Origin: Paramoeba atlantica
Taxonomy: Eukaryota > Discosea
Direction of reading: 5' to 3'
NCBI GenBank assembly: GCA_977017575.1
Contig: CDRNVI010000036.1
Coordinates: forward strand, 1 to 64,000
Length of the DNA stretch: 64,000 bases
Shown: piece by piece, positions 10,401-20,415 of the stretch
Layout of the letters: each line of letters starts with the position of its first letter
Numbering within the stretch: position 1 is the first letter of the stretch
The notes under the pieces: generated by a model
Told to the model about the DNA's origin: nothing
Seen by the model: the letters and a program-made list of their open reading frames with translations, nothing else
Database searches by the model: none
Program-made: the position numbers and the translations under genes

Positions 10401-10693
10401 GTGGGGGCTAAGTAAGCGGGGGGGTAACGGTAACCAAAAAATCATTTTTTTGACCAAACAAAAAGTAAGAATATTATTTTTCCGAAATCGACTCCTAAAA
10501 TGTATTTTAAGAGTTTTGGACCTCAGCTACCATTCTGCGACGTCTTTTTTTTTTGACAGATTCGCCTCCTGCCCCTACTGGTAAGGCATCAAAAACTGTC
10601 CAAATTCGGGTTAAAATTTCGCATTTTTCGCCGAAAAATCGAGCTTTTTTACCCCCCAAAATAGATTATTTATGATCTTTTGACGATTTTTCT

Positions 10694-10793
10694 TTTTTAG
10701 GCTCTTCGTTAAACGCGGCGTTTTCAACGCGAAGCGCGCAGCATGAGTGACTTCTAAGTTGAAAACAACCACCGCGTTTAGCGAAGAGTCTAA
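10694..10793. repeat. conserved double-stem hairpin, copy 2 (inverted)
   Basis: Reverse complement of the hairpin at 8783, with one inner arm shortened by a few bases and one change in the outer arm. The loop sequence is intact in the opposite orientation (GCGAAGCGCGCAGCATGAGT). Confidence 0.8.
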
Positions 10794-10935
10794 CAAATTT
10801 ATTACTGTGTTCCTCTTTATATTTTCACTGTTTTTATTCACTTTTTTTTCCAATAATCGAGGGTAGAGCGGTAGTTGTACAACCACCGCAATTTATTTTA
10901 TGATGAAGTTATTCTAAAATTCTAAAACAAGTCAC

Positions 10936-12036
10936 CTAAAAATTGAAGCGCATCATCCGTAATTGCGACATTGTAGATGTGGCCTGATCAAGCTGGTCCA
11001 TTGAGTATCGTGTTCGTTCTGGAGGTAGAAAACCCCACTGTAGCAACCATAGGTCGTGCCCACTGGCTCTTGATGGGTATAGCGTATTTGACGTTTCCAA
11101 GGGATCCATGTCGCTATAAGCAATTTCGATCATCTCCCTTGGTAAAATTTTGCGTAGCGCGTATGTGTGCATGTAAGATTCGCTAAGCCTAGATAACGGA
11201 ACTCCATTCATATAATTTTCTATGACATCAACTACTCGCGTTCCAGTTGAGGCAGGCATTGTGCTGTGTGCATTTGGAGTGCTGCAGTGATTAAAAAAGT
11301 CTGCGTACGGTATAATATAGGTAGAGAATTTACGACCAAGGGCAGTGCTGAAGGCCCACTTTCTTGTATCCAATGAAGTGCTTTTAGAAAAGTATCCCAT
11401 TTTTTGTTCAACGGCGAACTGAATCCTGTTCAAAAAATTTAAGCCACCGGAGCTGCTTAATTCCTTTTTACTCAAATAAGGACCGTTTCTAATTGCAGGA
11501 GACTTCTCCAAGTTTAAAGTTGCGTATTCAGGGCAGCTGCTCTGTAAATATGAGCGATATGTAGACAACCTTGTAAAATTTTCACTACAAATGAGACGCG
11601 CAAGGCGGCATGAAAAATCGAAACTTCCCCTAATCCTAAGGGTTGAACGTTTACATGAAGGTTTAATTGAGAGAGATAAAGGAAAGGAACAGATGGGTTT
11701 TCCGGGGAGCACAATTTGTTTTCCAACATTTAACCAACCAATGCCACCGAATCGGTCAGTATCCAGCGCAATTCCTTCATGGAGCAGAATACCGGCATTG
11801 TGCGCTTCTTGCGTCATGGTATGAAGGAAAGATTTTGAAGTGTAACTATTACAGCAAAAACGACTACTTTGTGTCCGTGTTTCTCTTAGTCTTCTAATGT
11901 CACATTTCAGAACATCAGCTATGAATGTCTCATCTAACGTAAGGCCTTTATTTGTGCAGTGTAAGGTATCTATGAAGCAGTTCAGATTATTCCGTGCCTC
12001 GGACACAACCTGCTCATACGACCTCGTTGGTATCAT
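10936..12036 (-). CDS. SET-domain lysine methyltransferase (Rubisco LSMT/SETD6-like)
   Basis: A 366-residue protein starting at ATG 12036. It shows the divided SET layout of the LSMT/SETD3/SETD6 class: an N-terminal GIALDTDRFGGIGW segment (about 89-102) corresponding to the AdoMet-binding start, an inserted helical domain in the middle with SENFTRLSTYRSYLQ, then the SET core IPYADFFNHCSTPNAHS (about 242-258), and the closing ILPREMIEIAYSDMDP with WGFLPPERTRY. Such enzymes methylate lysines on non-histone proteins, often ribosomal or translation factors. Target unknown. The hallmark NH of the cofactor site is present as FNH. It is the last gene of the minus-strand array before the repeat cluster, where transcription might end. 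Confidence 0.75.
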   Translation of the reverse strand: MIPTRSYEQVVSEARNNLNCFIDTLHCTNKGLTLDETFIADVLKCDIRRLRETRTQSSRFCCNSYTSKSFLHTMTQEAHNAGILLHEGIALDTDRFGGIGWLNVGKQIVLPGKPICSFPLSLSIKPSCKRSTLRIRGSFDFSCRLARLICSENFTRLSTYRSYLQSSCPEYATLNLEKSPAIRNGPYLSKKELSSSGGLNFLNRIQFAVEQKMGYFSKSTSLDTRKWAFSTALGRKFSTYIIPYADFFNHCSTPNAHSTMPASTGTRVVDVIENYMNGVPLSRLSESYMHTYALRKILPREMIEIAYSDMDPLETSNTLYPSRASGHDLWLLQWGFLPPERTRYSMDQLDQATSTMSQLRMMRFNF

Positions 12037-12356
12037 AGTCAGATTCCTTAGTTTCGAAGTTTGAGGAAAACCAGATTGTGTGGAGATTTGATTCTCAGAA
12101 AAGCGACTTCATAATGTTTGGTAAAGCAAAAATAGATTTTTTATACTATTTTTCTAGAATACAGAACGAGATGAGAATTATTTAAGATAACATTAGAAAA
12201 ATCTACACTAAAATAAGAGTACTACTACTGAAGTGAGCACTAATCATTTCGAAGAGAAAGTAGAAAATAGTACAGGTTAACTTGAGCACAAAAAGGATGA
12301 AGGAATAACATACATGTACATGTAAATGTATGTTGTACATCTAAATGTGAGCTGTG
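12037..12356. other. intergenic spacer, nothing recognised
   Basis: AT-rich spacer with an ACATGTACATGTA palindromic word near 12310. It should hold the 3' UTR of the upstream gene and the trans-splice acceptor of the SET gene. Confidence 0.4.
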
Positions 12357-12794
12357 TCAAAAATGATCAAAAGAAGAGACAAATCCAGGATGTATCCTCC
12401 CAATGTTCGCTTTGGAATCACTACAGCTGCGATCATGAGGTGTAACGCCCATACTTTGCTGAGCAGGTTCCTGTGGCCAATCTTCGTCGTAACTTGCTGA
12501 AGTAGAATCGGTGACGATAAGAGTCTCAGAAGAATTTTTTAAGTCACGTAAACGTCCATCTTCATAATAGGAAATATCATCAATTGATTCACACTTGCTT
12601 TCTTCCTCTACAACAGAATTTTCATTCTCAATATCGTTATCTTGCACCAGCGTGCACAACAAATTACACCCCCTATTCACAGGACCAGGAAATGAATACG
12701 CACCTAGAAGAAGAAAAAACGTAGCACTTAGGACCATTTTGAAGAACGACATCATGCTAAGACAACAATTCGGTGGTACGTTGCTCTCATACAT
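12357..12794 (-). CDS. small protein with N-terminal hydrophobic segment and acidic tail
   Basis: Up to 145 residues from ATG 12794; internal Met codons at residues 14, 15 and 20 are alternative starts and would give a cleaner signal sequence (FFKMVLSATFFLLLGAYSF). The rest is polar and acidic, rich in Glu, Asp and Ser, without a recognisable domain. It would be an exported or single-pass membrane protein with a disordered tail. It is on the coding strand of the array with normal spacing, which supports it as a gene. Function unknown. Confidence 0.45.
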   Translation of the reverse strand: MYESNVPPNCCLSMMSFFKMVLSATFFLLLGAYSFPGPVNRGCNLLCTLVQDNDIENENSVVEEESKCESIDDISYYEDGRLRDLKNSSETLIVTDSTSASYDEDWPQEPAQQSMGVTPHDRSCSDSKANIGRIHPGFVSSFDHF

Positions 12795-13153
12795 AGATCA
12801 TACGTACAGAGAACACAGGTTGAAAAGCTACACTAAAAACACAGTTGAAAACTTTTCGCCAAACTAATGTGATTACGAACGAACAGATAAAAATAGATAA
12901 AAGCATGCGCGTATATACACAGCCATCTTGATTGACAGAACAAAGAAAATTTCTTTATTGTCAATAATTTCATAAAGAAATTACAAGGCAGTCATAGTAT
13001 GACTACCACGATGGTCTTTCAGTACCGAATCTTTTATGTGGACCTGCTTGCCTATAAACAAATAGTATCATCGTGACCGACACAATTAGTAAATGTGAGC
13101 GAGATTACAATGCCATGTACTGAGTAAAATCAAGGTCTCAATATCAAAAAGCC
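12795..13153. other. intergenic spacer, nothing recognised
   Basis: AT-rich, no repeat or open frame that I can support. Confidence 0.4.
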
Positions 13154-14272
13154 TTAAAAATTTGATAGAGAATGTGTATGATCTTGTGGCAGATAATCGA
13201 GTAAATAAGCAACTAATTCTTTTACTATCATGTCGTAATTTAAAACGGGAGCAATGGAGAAAGAACAAAGTAGTCGAGATGTGAGTGTATTCCACAGTAT
13301 TTCATTCTCCTGTCGCTTCAACACTAATGCATGCTTTGCCAAACGAGGATCGTTGTAGCATCTAAGATGCTTTGAGCTATCCCGTGCGGTTTGCGAGAAA
13401 TTTTCTTTTGAGTCAGAATCATTGGATTCGCTTGCATAGTTATCCACTGCTTCTTCTGTGGACGATGTGAACGATATATCGTATACCTCAAGAAGTGTTT
13501 GGAGAACTCTGTGGTATGCCTTTCGACTCAAAGGATTTTCAAAGATTTCGTAGTAGTCTTCGAGTGTGATCAAATCCTTAGATGTAGGCATCCCTGGAAG
13601 AGGAAGGATCCGTGAGATAAGAGAAAATGGTTCCGGATGATTTACGAGCCAGCTCCACACATTCGCGCGAACCTGCGTCAAAAAAACTTTATGTATGGTT
13701 TGTTTTATTGCTGAGCCGTTCTGCGTAGAAATTCCTCCAAAAAATTCTGCGAGGCAATATTTCTGTACCTTTTGGTGTTCTATATGTCTGGCTTCCAGAC
13801 TTCTCGGTATATTATTGGCACGATGCTTGCGTTCTGTGGGTCCATGTGCGCCGAGAAGAAAGTCCTCCAATTGCTTTTGTAAATTCCACAACGCCATCTT
13901 TCTATTTTCATGTAGAGACCTAAACTTACTGCATCGCACTCGAATGCCAGTATTGAGGTGATGAAGGGTTACTGCATTTTTGCATTTATTTCGCGCACCT
14001 CCACCTGGACCTGACCCAAGTGACACGTGTTCTTCTACTTCCTTATCAAAGTCAAAAGTAACGGAGCGCCGCAAAATGTCGTTGCGAAATGGGCAAGGTA
14101 AGTTAGGCATAACTCTATAGGTATTTTCGTGCCTTAGAAAATAGTATGTAATTGGAACGCATATTCCCGTAAAAGCTGACCTCTCCACGTGAGAGCATTT
14201 GTGTCTTTGAAAAGTACACCATAACCGTGAATCATGTAGTATGCGTTTGAGGCTTCCGCGCTGCAAAGTCAT
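13154..14272 (-). CDS. class-I release-factor-like protein with GGG instead of GGQ
   Basis: From ATG 14272 the protein has 372 residues. Residues 60-150 form a peptidyl-tRNA hydrolase fold of the release-factor family, closest by pattern to the mitochondrial rescue factor MTRFR/C12orf65: GSGPGGGARNKCKNAVTLHH, then GIRVRC and the basic RSLHENRKMAL helix. The catalytic GGQ is GGG here (residues 90-92; codons GGT GGA GGT at about 14010), so hydrolase activity is not expected. The C-terminal 220 residues have no known domain and include an acidic serine-rich stretch near 290. Such degenerate paralogues are known as mitoribosome-associated factors in other lineages. An in-frame TTG at 14359 would lengthen the protein but ATG 14272 is preferred. 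Confidence 0.75.
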   Translation of the reverse strand: MTLQRGSLKRILHDSRLWCTFQRHKCSHVERSAFTGICVPITYYFLRHENTYRVMPNLPCPFRNDILRRSVTFDFDKEVEEHVSLGSGPGGGARNKCKNAVTLHHLNTGIRVRCSKFRSLHENRKMALWNLQKQLEDFLLGAHGPTERKHRANNIPRSLEARHIEHQKVQKYCLAEFFGGISTQNGSAIKQTIHKVFLTQVRANVWSWLVNHPEPFSLISRILPLPGMPTSKDLITLEDYYEIFENPLSRKAYHRVLQTLLEVYDISFTSSTEEAVDNYASESNDSDSKENFSQTARDSSKHLRCYNDPRLAKHALVLKRQENEILWNTLTSRLLCSFSIAPVLNYDMIVKELVAYLLDYLPQDHTHSLSNF

Positions 14273-14511
14273 GCTATGAACAGGAGAATTGACAATTTTC
14301 CATAATAATATGGTTCTAGAGAAATTACATAGGAAGAGGCTTACATGTCGGTGGGTCAAAAAAAGCGTGTTTGTAAGGATACAATTTTACGAAATACAAG
14401 GTCATATCTCCGAGCAGATTGCTTGCGGTACAAATAACCCAAGTTACATATTAAGAAGAAAACTAATGAGCTTACTCCATTGTCGCGGGCCGGTCATCTT
14501 ACGGTATAAGG

Positions 14512-14808
14512 TCATTGACTAAATGCCTCGCTAACTCGAAACACAGGTTCCTCCTCCGTCGCGAAATATGGTTCATGCAAACGCTCCAGTAATTGACATC
14601 TCACGCGTTCGGTATTCGTATTCGTTGAGGTTGCTATGTACATTGTAGAGGGAAGAAAAAGCAGCAGGTGCGACAGCTGATCTCGTTGATGCTGACAAGC
14701 AAGTTCTTGTGCGGTAGTGTCGGGATGGCCAGTGCCGCTGACTTTGTGTATGAGATGAGCAGTGTGATGCGAATGAGGCTGTCCAGGACGAATAAACGGA
14801 TCCGCCAT
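14512..14808 (-). CDS. SF3B5: splicing factor 3B subunit 5 (SF3b10)
   Basis: A 98-residue protein, close to the usual 86. The family signature is clear: GTGHPDTTAQELACQHQRDQ (about 27-46), matching the GTGHADTT..NQHRD region, then ERVRCQLLERL. SF3b5 is a small structural subunit of the SF3b part of U2 snRNP, which recognises the branch point. In an organism with trans-splicing of nearly all mRNAs it remains essential for the U2 reaction. The start is ATG 14808. It lies 239 bases upstream of the release-factor-like gene. Confidence 0.88.
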   Translation of the reverse strand: MADPFIRPGQPHSHHTAHLIHKVSGTGHPDTTAQELACQHQRDQLSHLLLFLPSTMYIATSTNTNTERVRCQLLERLHEPYFATEEEPVFRVSEAFSQ

Positions 14809-15214
14809 ATATTTATACAGAGATACTTAAAAGAAACTTTAAATTTCAAGAGAGTAAAACTAGAGGATTTTTACCTAAAAAAGCAGAAATCAGAACATTC
14901 TTATAACTATTGCGATGATGGGGCTTTTAAATATCGGAAAGTGTCGGACGATGAATCCCTTTGCCTGTTTTTCTTTTTCAATCTTTTCATTGAGCATGTA
15001 ACTATGAGGTTCTAAAAAACAAATATCATCGAATCACTTACTAGTGCAATAATTTGTTATCGGTAATTGGAATGTTCCCTACAAAAACTTTCGTACAAGA
15101 GAATTGTAGTATTTTTGTATGATACTTCACCTAATACATTTTAATATCCATTTCGTATGATTATACAATGTGCTTTAGTCTGTATCCTAATATGTACGAA
15201 CTCTATTTTTTCCC
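14809..15214. other. intergenic spacer, nothing recognised
   Basis: AT-rich spacer between ATP synthase alpha and SF3b5. The plus-strand frame across it is not supported by any similarity. Confidence 0.4.
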
Positions 15215-16942
15215 TTACACGGCTCGTTTGCAACTGTACAACAGGTTTTTGAGGGCGATTTGTTCCTTTTCCGATTTCATGCTGTTCATGCGGGATTGGT
15301 AGTGCTGCAGAAAGATCGACGTATGCGTTTTTAGCATGGCGTTTAACTCATTTTGAAGGACTGGGGAATTCAGTGTCAGTATTCGAATAATGTAATTGAG
15401 GTCATTTAGATACATGTAGAAGAATCTGTTTTTAGCTGCCCCGTAGAGTATGCCCAAGTCTTTGTTCACAAGTAGATACTCATAGAATTTCACGTACTGC
15501 AACTTTACATCATCCATGTACCCGTGAAGACATGCATAAAGAGACACTAAAGCATGCATAAAATAGGACGGCCCCTTCTGATTGAACAACGCCACAAAGC
15601 GCGCACCACGAATCATGGGGATCGTCATCACCTGCTGTCCTCCAACGGAATCGCTAGCAAGTTTTCGGTACTCAGCCAATATCTTCTTCAGATCACCTGC
15701 AATCTTTTTCATCGCCACATTTTGAGCATTGGAACCTACCCGGGAGACAGAGAGCCCAATGTTCACAGCGGGACGTTGTCCCCCGGTGAACAACTTCGTA
15801 TCAAGATAGATCTGACCGTCCGTGATAGAAATCACATTGGTCACAATGTACGCCGTGACGTCGTTGGACAATGTCTCCACTACAGGCAGCGCCGTCAGCG
15901 AGCCTCCTCCTTTCCCGGGGGACAACATCGCCGCACGCTCCAGCAACCGGGAGTGGAGATAAAACACATCTCCGGGGTACGCCTCACGTCCCGGAGGTCG
16001 TCGCAGCAGCAGGGAGAGCTGGCGGTATGCCACAGCCTGCTTCGAGAGGTCGTCGTAAACGACCAGACAGTGTCGTCCACGATGCATGAAGTATTCCCCC
16101 ATCGTGACCCCACTGTAAGGCGCAAGGAACTGCAGACCCGCCGGCTCGGCAGCGGTGGCAGCCATGATAGTGGTGTAGCGCAGAGCACCGTAGCTGCTGA
16201 GGAGCCGGTGGATACGAGCCACATTGGAGCAACGCTGGCCGACGGAGACGTAGATGGACAACACAGCGTTCTTGGACAGAATCTGACGATTCACGCGGAC
16301 CTGATTGATAATCGTGCTCACTGCCAAAGAGGTCTTTCCGGTCTGACGATCCCCCACGATGAGCTCTCGCTGGCCTCGACCTACCGGAATAAGCGTGTCT
16401 ACGCTCTTAAAGCCTGTAAGGAGGTTGTAGTTCACAGGAGAACGCGATACAATATTCGGCGCATTGGTATCCACACGACCCATTTCCTTGTCGCCCGCAA
16501 AGGACACCGTTGCGTCGTCCTCATTTCCCGTGGGAATCTCATGACCTAGCGGGTTGACTACTTTCCCAAGCACACTGAACCCACAGGGGATGGAGAGAAG
16601 CTCACCACTGGCGGTTACTTTCTGCCCGGACTTGACCTCGTGAATGTTATCCATGAGAATAATACCCACACGTCCATCCTTCTCCAAGTTGAACACAAGA
16701 CCCGATGCGGCAAGATTCGCCCGTACGTGGATCTCAATAATGGTGTTGTACGCCACCCCCGAGCTTCCCGGAGAGGGAAGCACCGTGGCAATGGTGCCGT
16801 CAATGCTGTGAATATGTCCGATTAACTCACTGGAGGTCACCGCCTTACCGGCTGCACGTGCCACCGAGGGATTCGTCAGACGTCGTATGGGAAACGCCAG
16901 GGAAAAAGGCGCGCGAAAAAACGGAAGTGAGAAACGTCGCAT
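15215..16942 (-). CDS. ATP1: mitochondrial ATP synthase F1 subunit alpha
   Basis: Full-length alpha subunit of 575 residues from ATG 16942. Residues 1-33 (MRRFSLPFFRAPFSLAFPIR and following) are Arg-rich without acids, a typical mitochondrial presequence. The P-loop is GDRQTGKTS at 197-205. QRCSNVARIHRLL, PYSGVTMGEYF, VVYDDLSKQAVAYRQ and the VSRVGSNAQ signature follow in order. The subunit forms the alpha3beta3 head with beta and carries non-catalytic nucleotide sites. In trypanosomatids this protein is cut into two chains after import; whether that happens here cannot be read from sequence. Its GC content is higher than that of neighbours. Confidence 0.97.
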   Translation of the reverse strand: MRRFSLPFFRAPFSLAFPIRRLTNPSVARAAGKAVTSSELIGHIHSIDGTIATVLPSPGSSGVAYNTIIEIHVRANLAASGLVFNLEKDGRVGIILMDNIHEVKSGQKVTASGELLSIPCGFSVLGKVVNPLGHEIPTGNEDDATVSFAGDKEMGRVDTNAPNIVSRSPVNYNLLTGFKSVDTLIPVGRGQRELIVGDRQTGKTSLAVSTIINQVRVNRQILSKNAVLSIYVSVGQRCSNVARIHRLLSSYGALRYTTIMAATAAEPAGLQFLAPYSGVTMGEYFMHRGRHCLVVYDDLSKQAVAYRQLSLLLRRPPGREAYPGDVFYLHSRLLERAAMLSPGKGGGSLTALPVVETLSNDVTAYIVTNVISITDGQIYLDTKLFTGGQRPAVNIGLSVSRVGSNAQNVAMKKIAGDLKKILAEYRKLASDSVGGQQVMTIPMIRGARFVALFNQKGPSYFMHALVSLYACLHGYMDDVKLQYVKFYEYLLVNKDLGILYGAAKNRFFYMYLNDLNYIIRILTLNSPVLQNELNAMLKTHTSIFLQHYQSRMNSMKSEKEQIALKNLLYSCKRAV

Positions 16943-17131
16943 GGAAACTCAGAAGGAAATAAAAAGAAGCGCAATATTTATGAAATTAGAGGGTTTAGAT
17001 AGCCGCACTCACGAAAAAGATCGTCAAAAATCCGATTATCAAGGTCGTTCCCTTTGATAAAACATTGAAAGTAGAAGCGAGGGAAAGTGAGAAATAAATG
17101 TGATAAGGTTATGAAGTTATCAACTTTATCT

Positions 17132-19210
17132 CTAACTGAAAAGAGCATGAGGAGATGACGCTCGAAACTCGTTATTTTGCCGGAATTGAGCTATGCCCTC
17201 TCTTAAAGCTACCGTACGCGTTGTATGCTCTAGCAAAAGGGCATCAAGTGCATCGACGTAGTGATGAAAAGAGCATTGTTTCTGTTCTAAGGCAGCAAGG
17301 TGACCCATTTCTGCTTTGGTCCGCTCCAGCATTTCATCGATATAGTGGCGATGTGATAAGACCAATCCTTCTTGATCGCTTGAAATACTGTAGCGTTGTG
17401 AAGAATCACGACGCGAACATTCTGACAATGCAGAACACGTGCTATCTCGGGGGCGTGGAGAATTTTCGAGTGAAGGTTCATCGAAGTGAAAACTATTAAC
17501 AGTGTTTCTATGTGAAGAAGTGGGGGGATCCCGAACCGTGAGAAGTGAATTGCGCCTATTCTGAGAAACGGTAGATCGTGTGGTTCGAATTTGCTCTCCA
17601 TGAATACTCAGTCTAGATTTACAGGAAAGCCTCTGACGAGGCTCTTGGCGTGTGTTGGAATAAGGACTTCCTTTGGGACGAGAAGAACGTAATCCCTCTT
17701 CGAAACCGCGCGATGTTAATGGTGGTCTATGTCCTACAGTTGGACGTGTCCGTGGTTCGTATCGCTCGGATTGAACGACTTCCGTGGGTACTTGCCCAAC
17801 CATGCATTCTCCAGTCGGCTCTGATCCGATCTTCCTCAATTCCTTCACTCGATCAGCATACCTTAGTGTATTTAATGTATGCTCCGAGCTAGATGATGCG
17901 GGGCTAACATTACCGATCATCACTGTACGAGAGTTTCCAGCAAAAGAGTCTCTCAAAACGGCGGTAAGCTTAGATCCCCTAAAAGGCACATGCCGATGCC
18001 CTTGGTCGAGTGACCGGATGCACTCCTTCAGGGCAAGCAATGATCGGTTGATCTCCGATCCTTCCATTCGTGTCTGTCTGTCGGAATCCAAGGTATCAGC
18101 TCCGCGTTCGCTTCCGGCCAAATCTATGAAGGAAAAGCGTCCGAATACGTCAGAGTCATCCTGTCGTAAGTTTATTCTCAATATTGCGTGACTACGTGAA
18201 GAGTCTGCGTTCATTCCTGTTGTGCCAGATGCGCGAGTGCAGTTACCATACGCCACAACTTCCATAAGTTGTTCCGGGCTGTCGATTCGGTGCTCAGAAA
18301 GACCTACAATGTTAACCACCCCTTTTCCGTCTTCTCGGCAGTGGAGTGCATTACGTTCGTTCAGAAGATCGTATAACTTGCCAGAGTATATCTCAAAAAA
18401 GCTAGACGTCACATATAACGTGCTGCCAAGTTGTGACCAAATATCTCGTGCGGCCTGAAAATAGATACCGTGATCCTCACCTTTCCCCAGCATAGTGTGT
18501 GTTTTTCCACTTCCTGTTTGACCGTATGCGAAGCAAGTTGCATGTCCCCCTGACATGACGGTTTCTACCAGAGGTCGTGCAGTCCTTCGATAAACTTCCG
18601 CATTATCGACGTCCTCGCAGATCACTTCATCAAAGTTAAAGTGATGGCGATCCAAGTATTTGCTCATGTCGACTCGGTGTTTCGTCTCCACGAGAGTAAG
18701 AGAAGTGTCGTTTTCCGTGAAAATAATATCCTCGTGACCGGTCATTCGTTCTTCAGTACTCAGCGGTCGCTTACGTATGGCAACCGTAATTCGGCTCCGA
18801 CGCTTTTGAGGTATGGCACGTTCTGAACTACATGCATTCGACATCATGGTAGATACGCTATCTTCCGAAATCGTCTTATTGGGATGACGAAACGGACTCG
18901 GAGAACTTTGAATGGCTTCACTGTTTCGGGGTGTCTCTTGGATGTCTCTGAAGTCAGTTTTTTTTTCTGCACTAACGAAATATTCATTTGAAGAATTATC
19001 CGGTACGCCAGATGCAGTGTGATGCTTTCTTTTACGCTTCAAATTTTGAATCGTGTCAAAAAGCTTGCGTCGGTCCGTCACAGATGTCACCCCAACCATG
19101 GGGTAATCCTGCATGGTGAGTTGTGTGATATTGTCTTCGTCTACTCCACGTTGGAGAAATAAGTCGTGAAAATCGTGTAAACCTGCGTCCTCTAAAATAT
19201 CCTGCAGCAT
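17132..19210 (-). CDS. kinesin-13 family microtubule depolymerase
   Basis: The start ATG 19210 gives 692 residues. Residues 1-65 look like a SAM domain (LEDAGLHDFHDLFLQRGVDE), as in other protist kinesin-13s. The motor domain follows at about 140-470 with ITVAIRKRPLS, the P-loop GQTGSGKTHT, switch I NADSSRSHAILRI and switch II DLAGSE. The position of the neck before an internal-type motor and the family-specific RKRPL start identify kinesin-13 (MCAK/KIF2). The enzyme removes tubulin from microtubule ends in spindle and, where present, flagella. The C-terminal 200 residues are Ser/Arg-rich with a final helical segment. A TTG four codons upstream is ignored. Confidence 0.93.
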   Translation of the reverse strand: MLQDILEDAGLHDFHDLFLQRGVDEDNITQLTMQDYPMVGVTSVTDRRKLFDTIQNLKRKRKHHTASGVPDNSSNEYFVSAEKKTDFRDIQETPRNSEAIQSSPSPFRHPNKTISEDSVSTMMSNACSSERAIPQKRRSRITVAIRKRPLSTEERMTGHEDIIFTENDTSLTLVETKHRVDMSKYLDRHHFNFDEVICEDVDNAEVYRRTARPLVETVMSGGHATCFAYGQTGSGKTHTMLGKGEDHGIYFQAARDIWSQLGSTLYVTSSFFEIYSGKLYDLLNERNALHCREDGKGVVNIVGLSEHRIDSPEQLMEVVAYGNCTRASGTTGMNADSSRSHAILRINLRQDDSDVFGRFSFIDLAGSERGADTLDSDRQTRMEGSEINRSLLALKECIRSLDQGHRHVPFRGSKLTAVLRDSFAGNSRTVMIGNVSPASSSSEHTLNTLRYADRVKELRKIGSEPTGECMVGQVPTEVVQSERYEPRTRPTVGHRPPLTSRGFEEGLRSSRPKGSPYSNTRQEPRQRLSCKSRLSIHGEQIRTTRSTVSQNRRNSLLTVRDPPTSSHRNTVNSFHFDEPSLENSPRPRDSTCSALSECSRRDSSQRYSISSDQEGLVLSHRHYIDEMLERTKAEMGHLAALEQKQCSFHHYVDALDALLLEHTTRTVALREGIAQFRQNNEFRASSPHALFS

Positions 19211-19650
19211 ATCGTGGATCAATCAGAGTAACGATCAAAAGAAGCTTTGAACTTATAAAGATATTTTTTTTCAGTGGTTTTACGCGCTACGGTAGTATCT
19301 GTAATAAAATGGATTAGCTTAGCATGCGTAACGTAGTTGATAAATCATACACGTACATCTTGGTTATGACCTTTATATCAATGTAGATGTTGATTAAAAA
19401 CGGGTTACTTTATTTTAGAAAATCTACGTTGAATCATTGTGCGATGCCCAGCGTACATAGCCCATTTCCTTTTGCTTGGAAAGAAAGAAAAATATACCCT
19501 GTATGATCACAGAAAAATGAAATTCGGTGTGCGTATAATGTGTTTTTCCTCCTCGACTGACGTCGTAGAAGAGAAATGATAAACTACTAAGTTACCTACT
19601 TCCCCATAAGAATTTCCAAAAAAAATCCAAAATTAATATTTTTGCGTGAC
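19211..19650. other. intergenic spacer, nothing recognised
   Basis: About 440 AT-rich bases. No repeat, hairpin or supported frame found. Confidence 0.4.
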
Positions 19651-20415
19651 TTATAGTTTACTATTAATCGGTTCCTTCTGGTTACCTATTTGGGAGGGAG
19701 AAAATGCCATAATCGATGAGAAATATTCTAGCTGCTGCTGGCAATGATTGGCGACTACATCTGGGGCGTGTGTGCCGTCAAGGTGAATGAAATGTGGTGC
19801 ACATCGATACGGAGTGTGATCCAGCGTGAGATCGGGACCTCCAAACCGAGAGGTCCCGCGTCGTAGTTCGTGTATAATTTCGCGTAGATTCCTCTCATAG
19901 GAGGCAAGACGACGGCGGATGGTCTCCGGAAAATCATCCGGGCGCTGTCGCAACCGTTCCTGTATCTTTTTCTCCGATGGCATGTTAGTCTTTAAGTTGT
20001 AGATCTTACCCGTTACCGGATCCAGCCGGCGGTTTGTTAAACGACTCACCAAGCATTCCGCGGGGACATGTAACACAATGACAATGTCCACCGAGAGTTG
20101 TAGTCCTTTGACTTGATTCGGAGTTCGAGGAATCCCATCAAGGATAAAGCCGCGAGATTGGCAATCCGGTTGTGAAACACGCTGATGTATCAGAGAGGTT
20201 ACGACATCGTCCGGGACTAGCGATCCCTGTCGCATTTTTGACTCCACTTGTTTGCCTAATTCAGTTCCTTTGCTGATTTCAGCTCGCAACAAGTCTCCAG
20301 TGGAGAGATGTACATAACGTTGGGCTAACGTATCGCACAAGGTCCCTTTTCCGCCTCCTGGCGGACCAATCACTATAATGTGTGGAGCATTAACTTCGGG
20401 GCTTTGTTCTGACAT
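19651..20415 (-). CDS. adenylate kinase
   Basis: A 254-residue nucleoside monophosphate kinase from ATG 20415. The P-loop is GPPGGGKGT (residues 17-25), the NMP-binding part has HLSTGDLLRAE, and DGIPRTPNQ is the family signature DGFPRT with Phe replaced by Ile. A long-form LID lies near 128-165 (LTNRRLDPVTGKIYN), followed by RPDD and a C-terminal extension of about 40 residues. It catalyses 2 ADP = ATP + AMP and balances adenylate pools. The unusual C-terminal tail lacks a clear targeting motif, so the compartment is unknown. Confidence 0.92.
   Translation of the reverse strand: MSEQSPEVNAPHIIVIGPPGGGKGTLCDTLAQRYVHLSTGDLLRAEISKGTELGKQVESKMRQGSLVPDDVVTSLIHQRVSQPDCQSRGFILDGIPRTPNQVKGLQLSVDIVIVLHVPAECLVSRLTNRRLDPVTGKIYNLKTNMPSEKKIQERLRQRPDDFPETIRRRLASYERNLREIIHELRRGTSRFGGPDLTLDHTPYRCAPHFIHLDGTHAPDVVANHCQQQLEYFSSIMAFSPSQIGNQKEPINSKL

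Larger units (their letters stand above)
8761..10900. repeat. nested cluster of a non-coding hairpin-bearing repeat family
   Basis: The same sequences occur several times and in both orientations. A module with a GCGCGTRCCAGGGGG core and an ATCGCCGCG word appears near 9190-9250, 9450-9500 and, inverted, 9895-9970; another copy lies at 49.27-49.33 kb. The module AATCGCGAAAAGATCAT to GGAGGCGAATCTGAC follows the hairpin at 8890-9025 and occurs inverted before the hairpin at 10560-10690. A segment ending in a palindrome (10868-10892) matches the 3' end of the single copy near 49.5 kb. Frames open here are low-complexity. The cluster looks like several element copies inserted into each other. No transposase or reverse transcriptase is present, so it would be non-autonomous. 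Confidence 0.7.

Noticed and set aside
15554-16549. 331-codon plus-strand frame
   Set aside because: It is antisense to the well-supported ATP synthase alpha gene and has no motif of its own.
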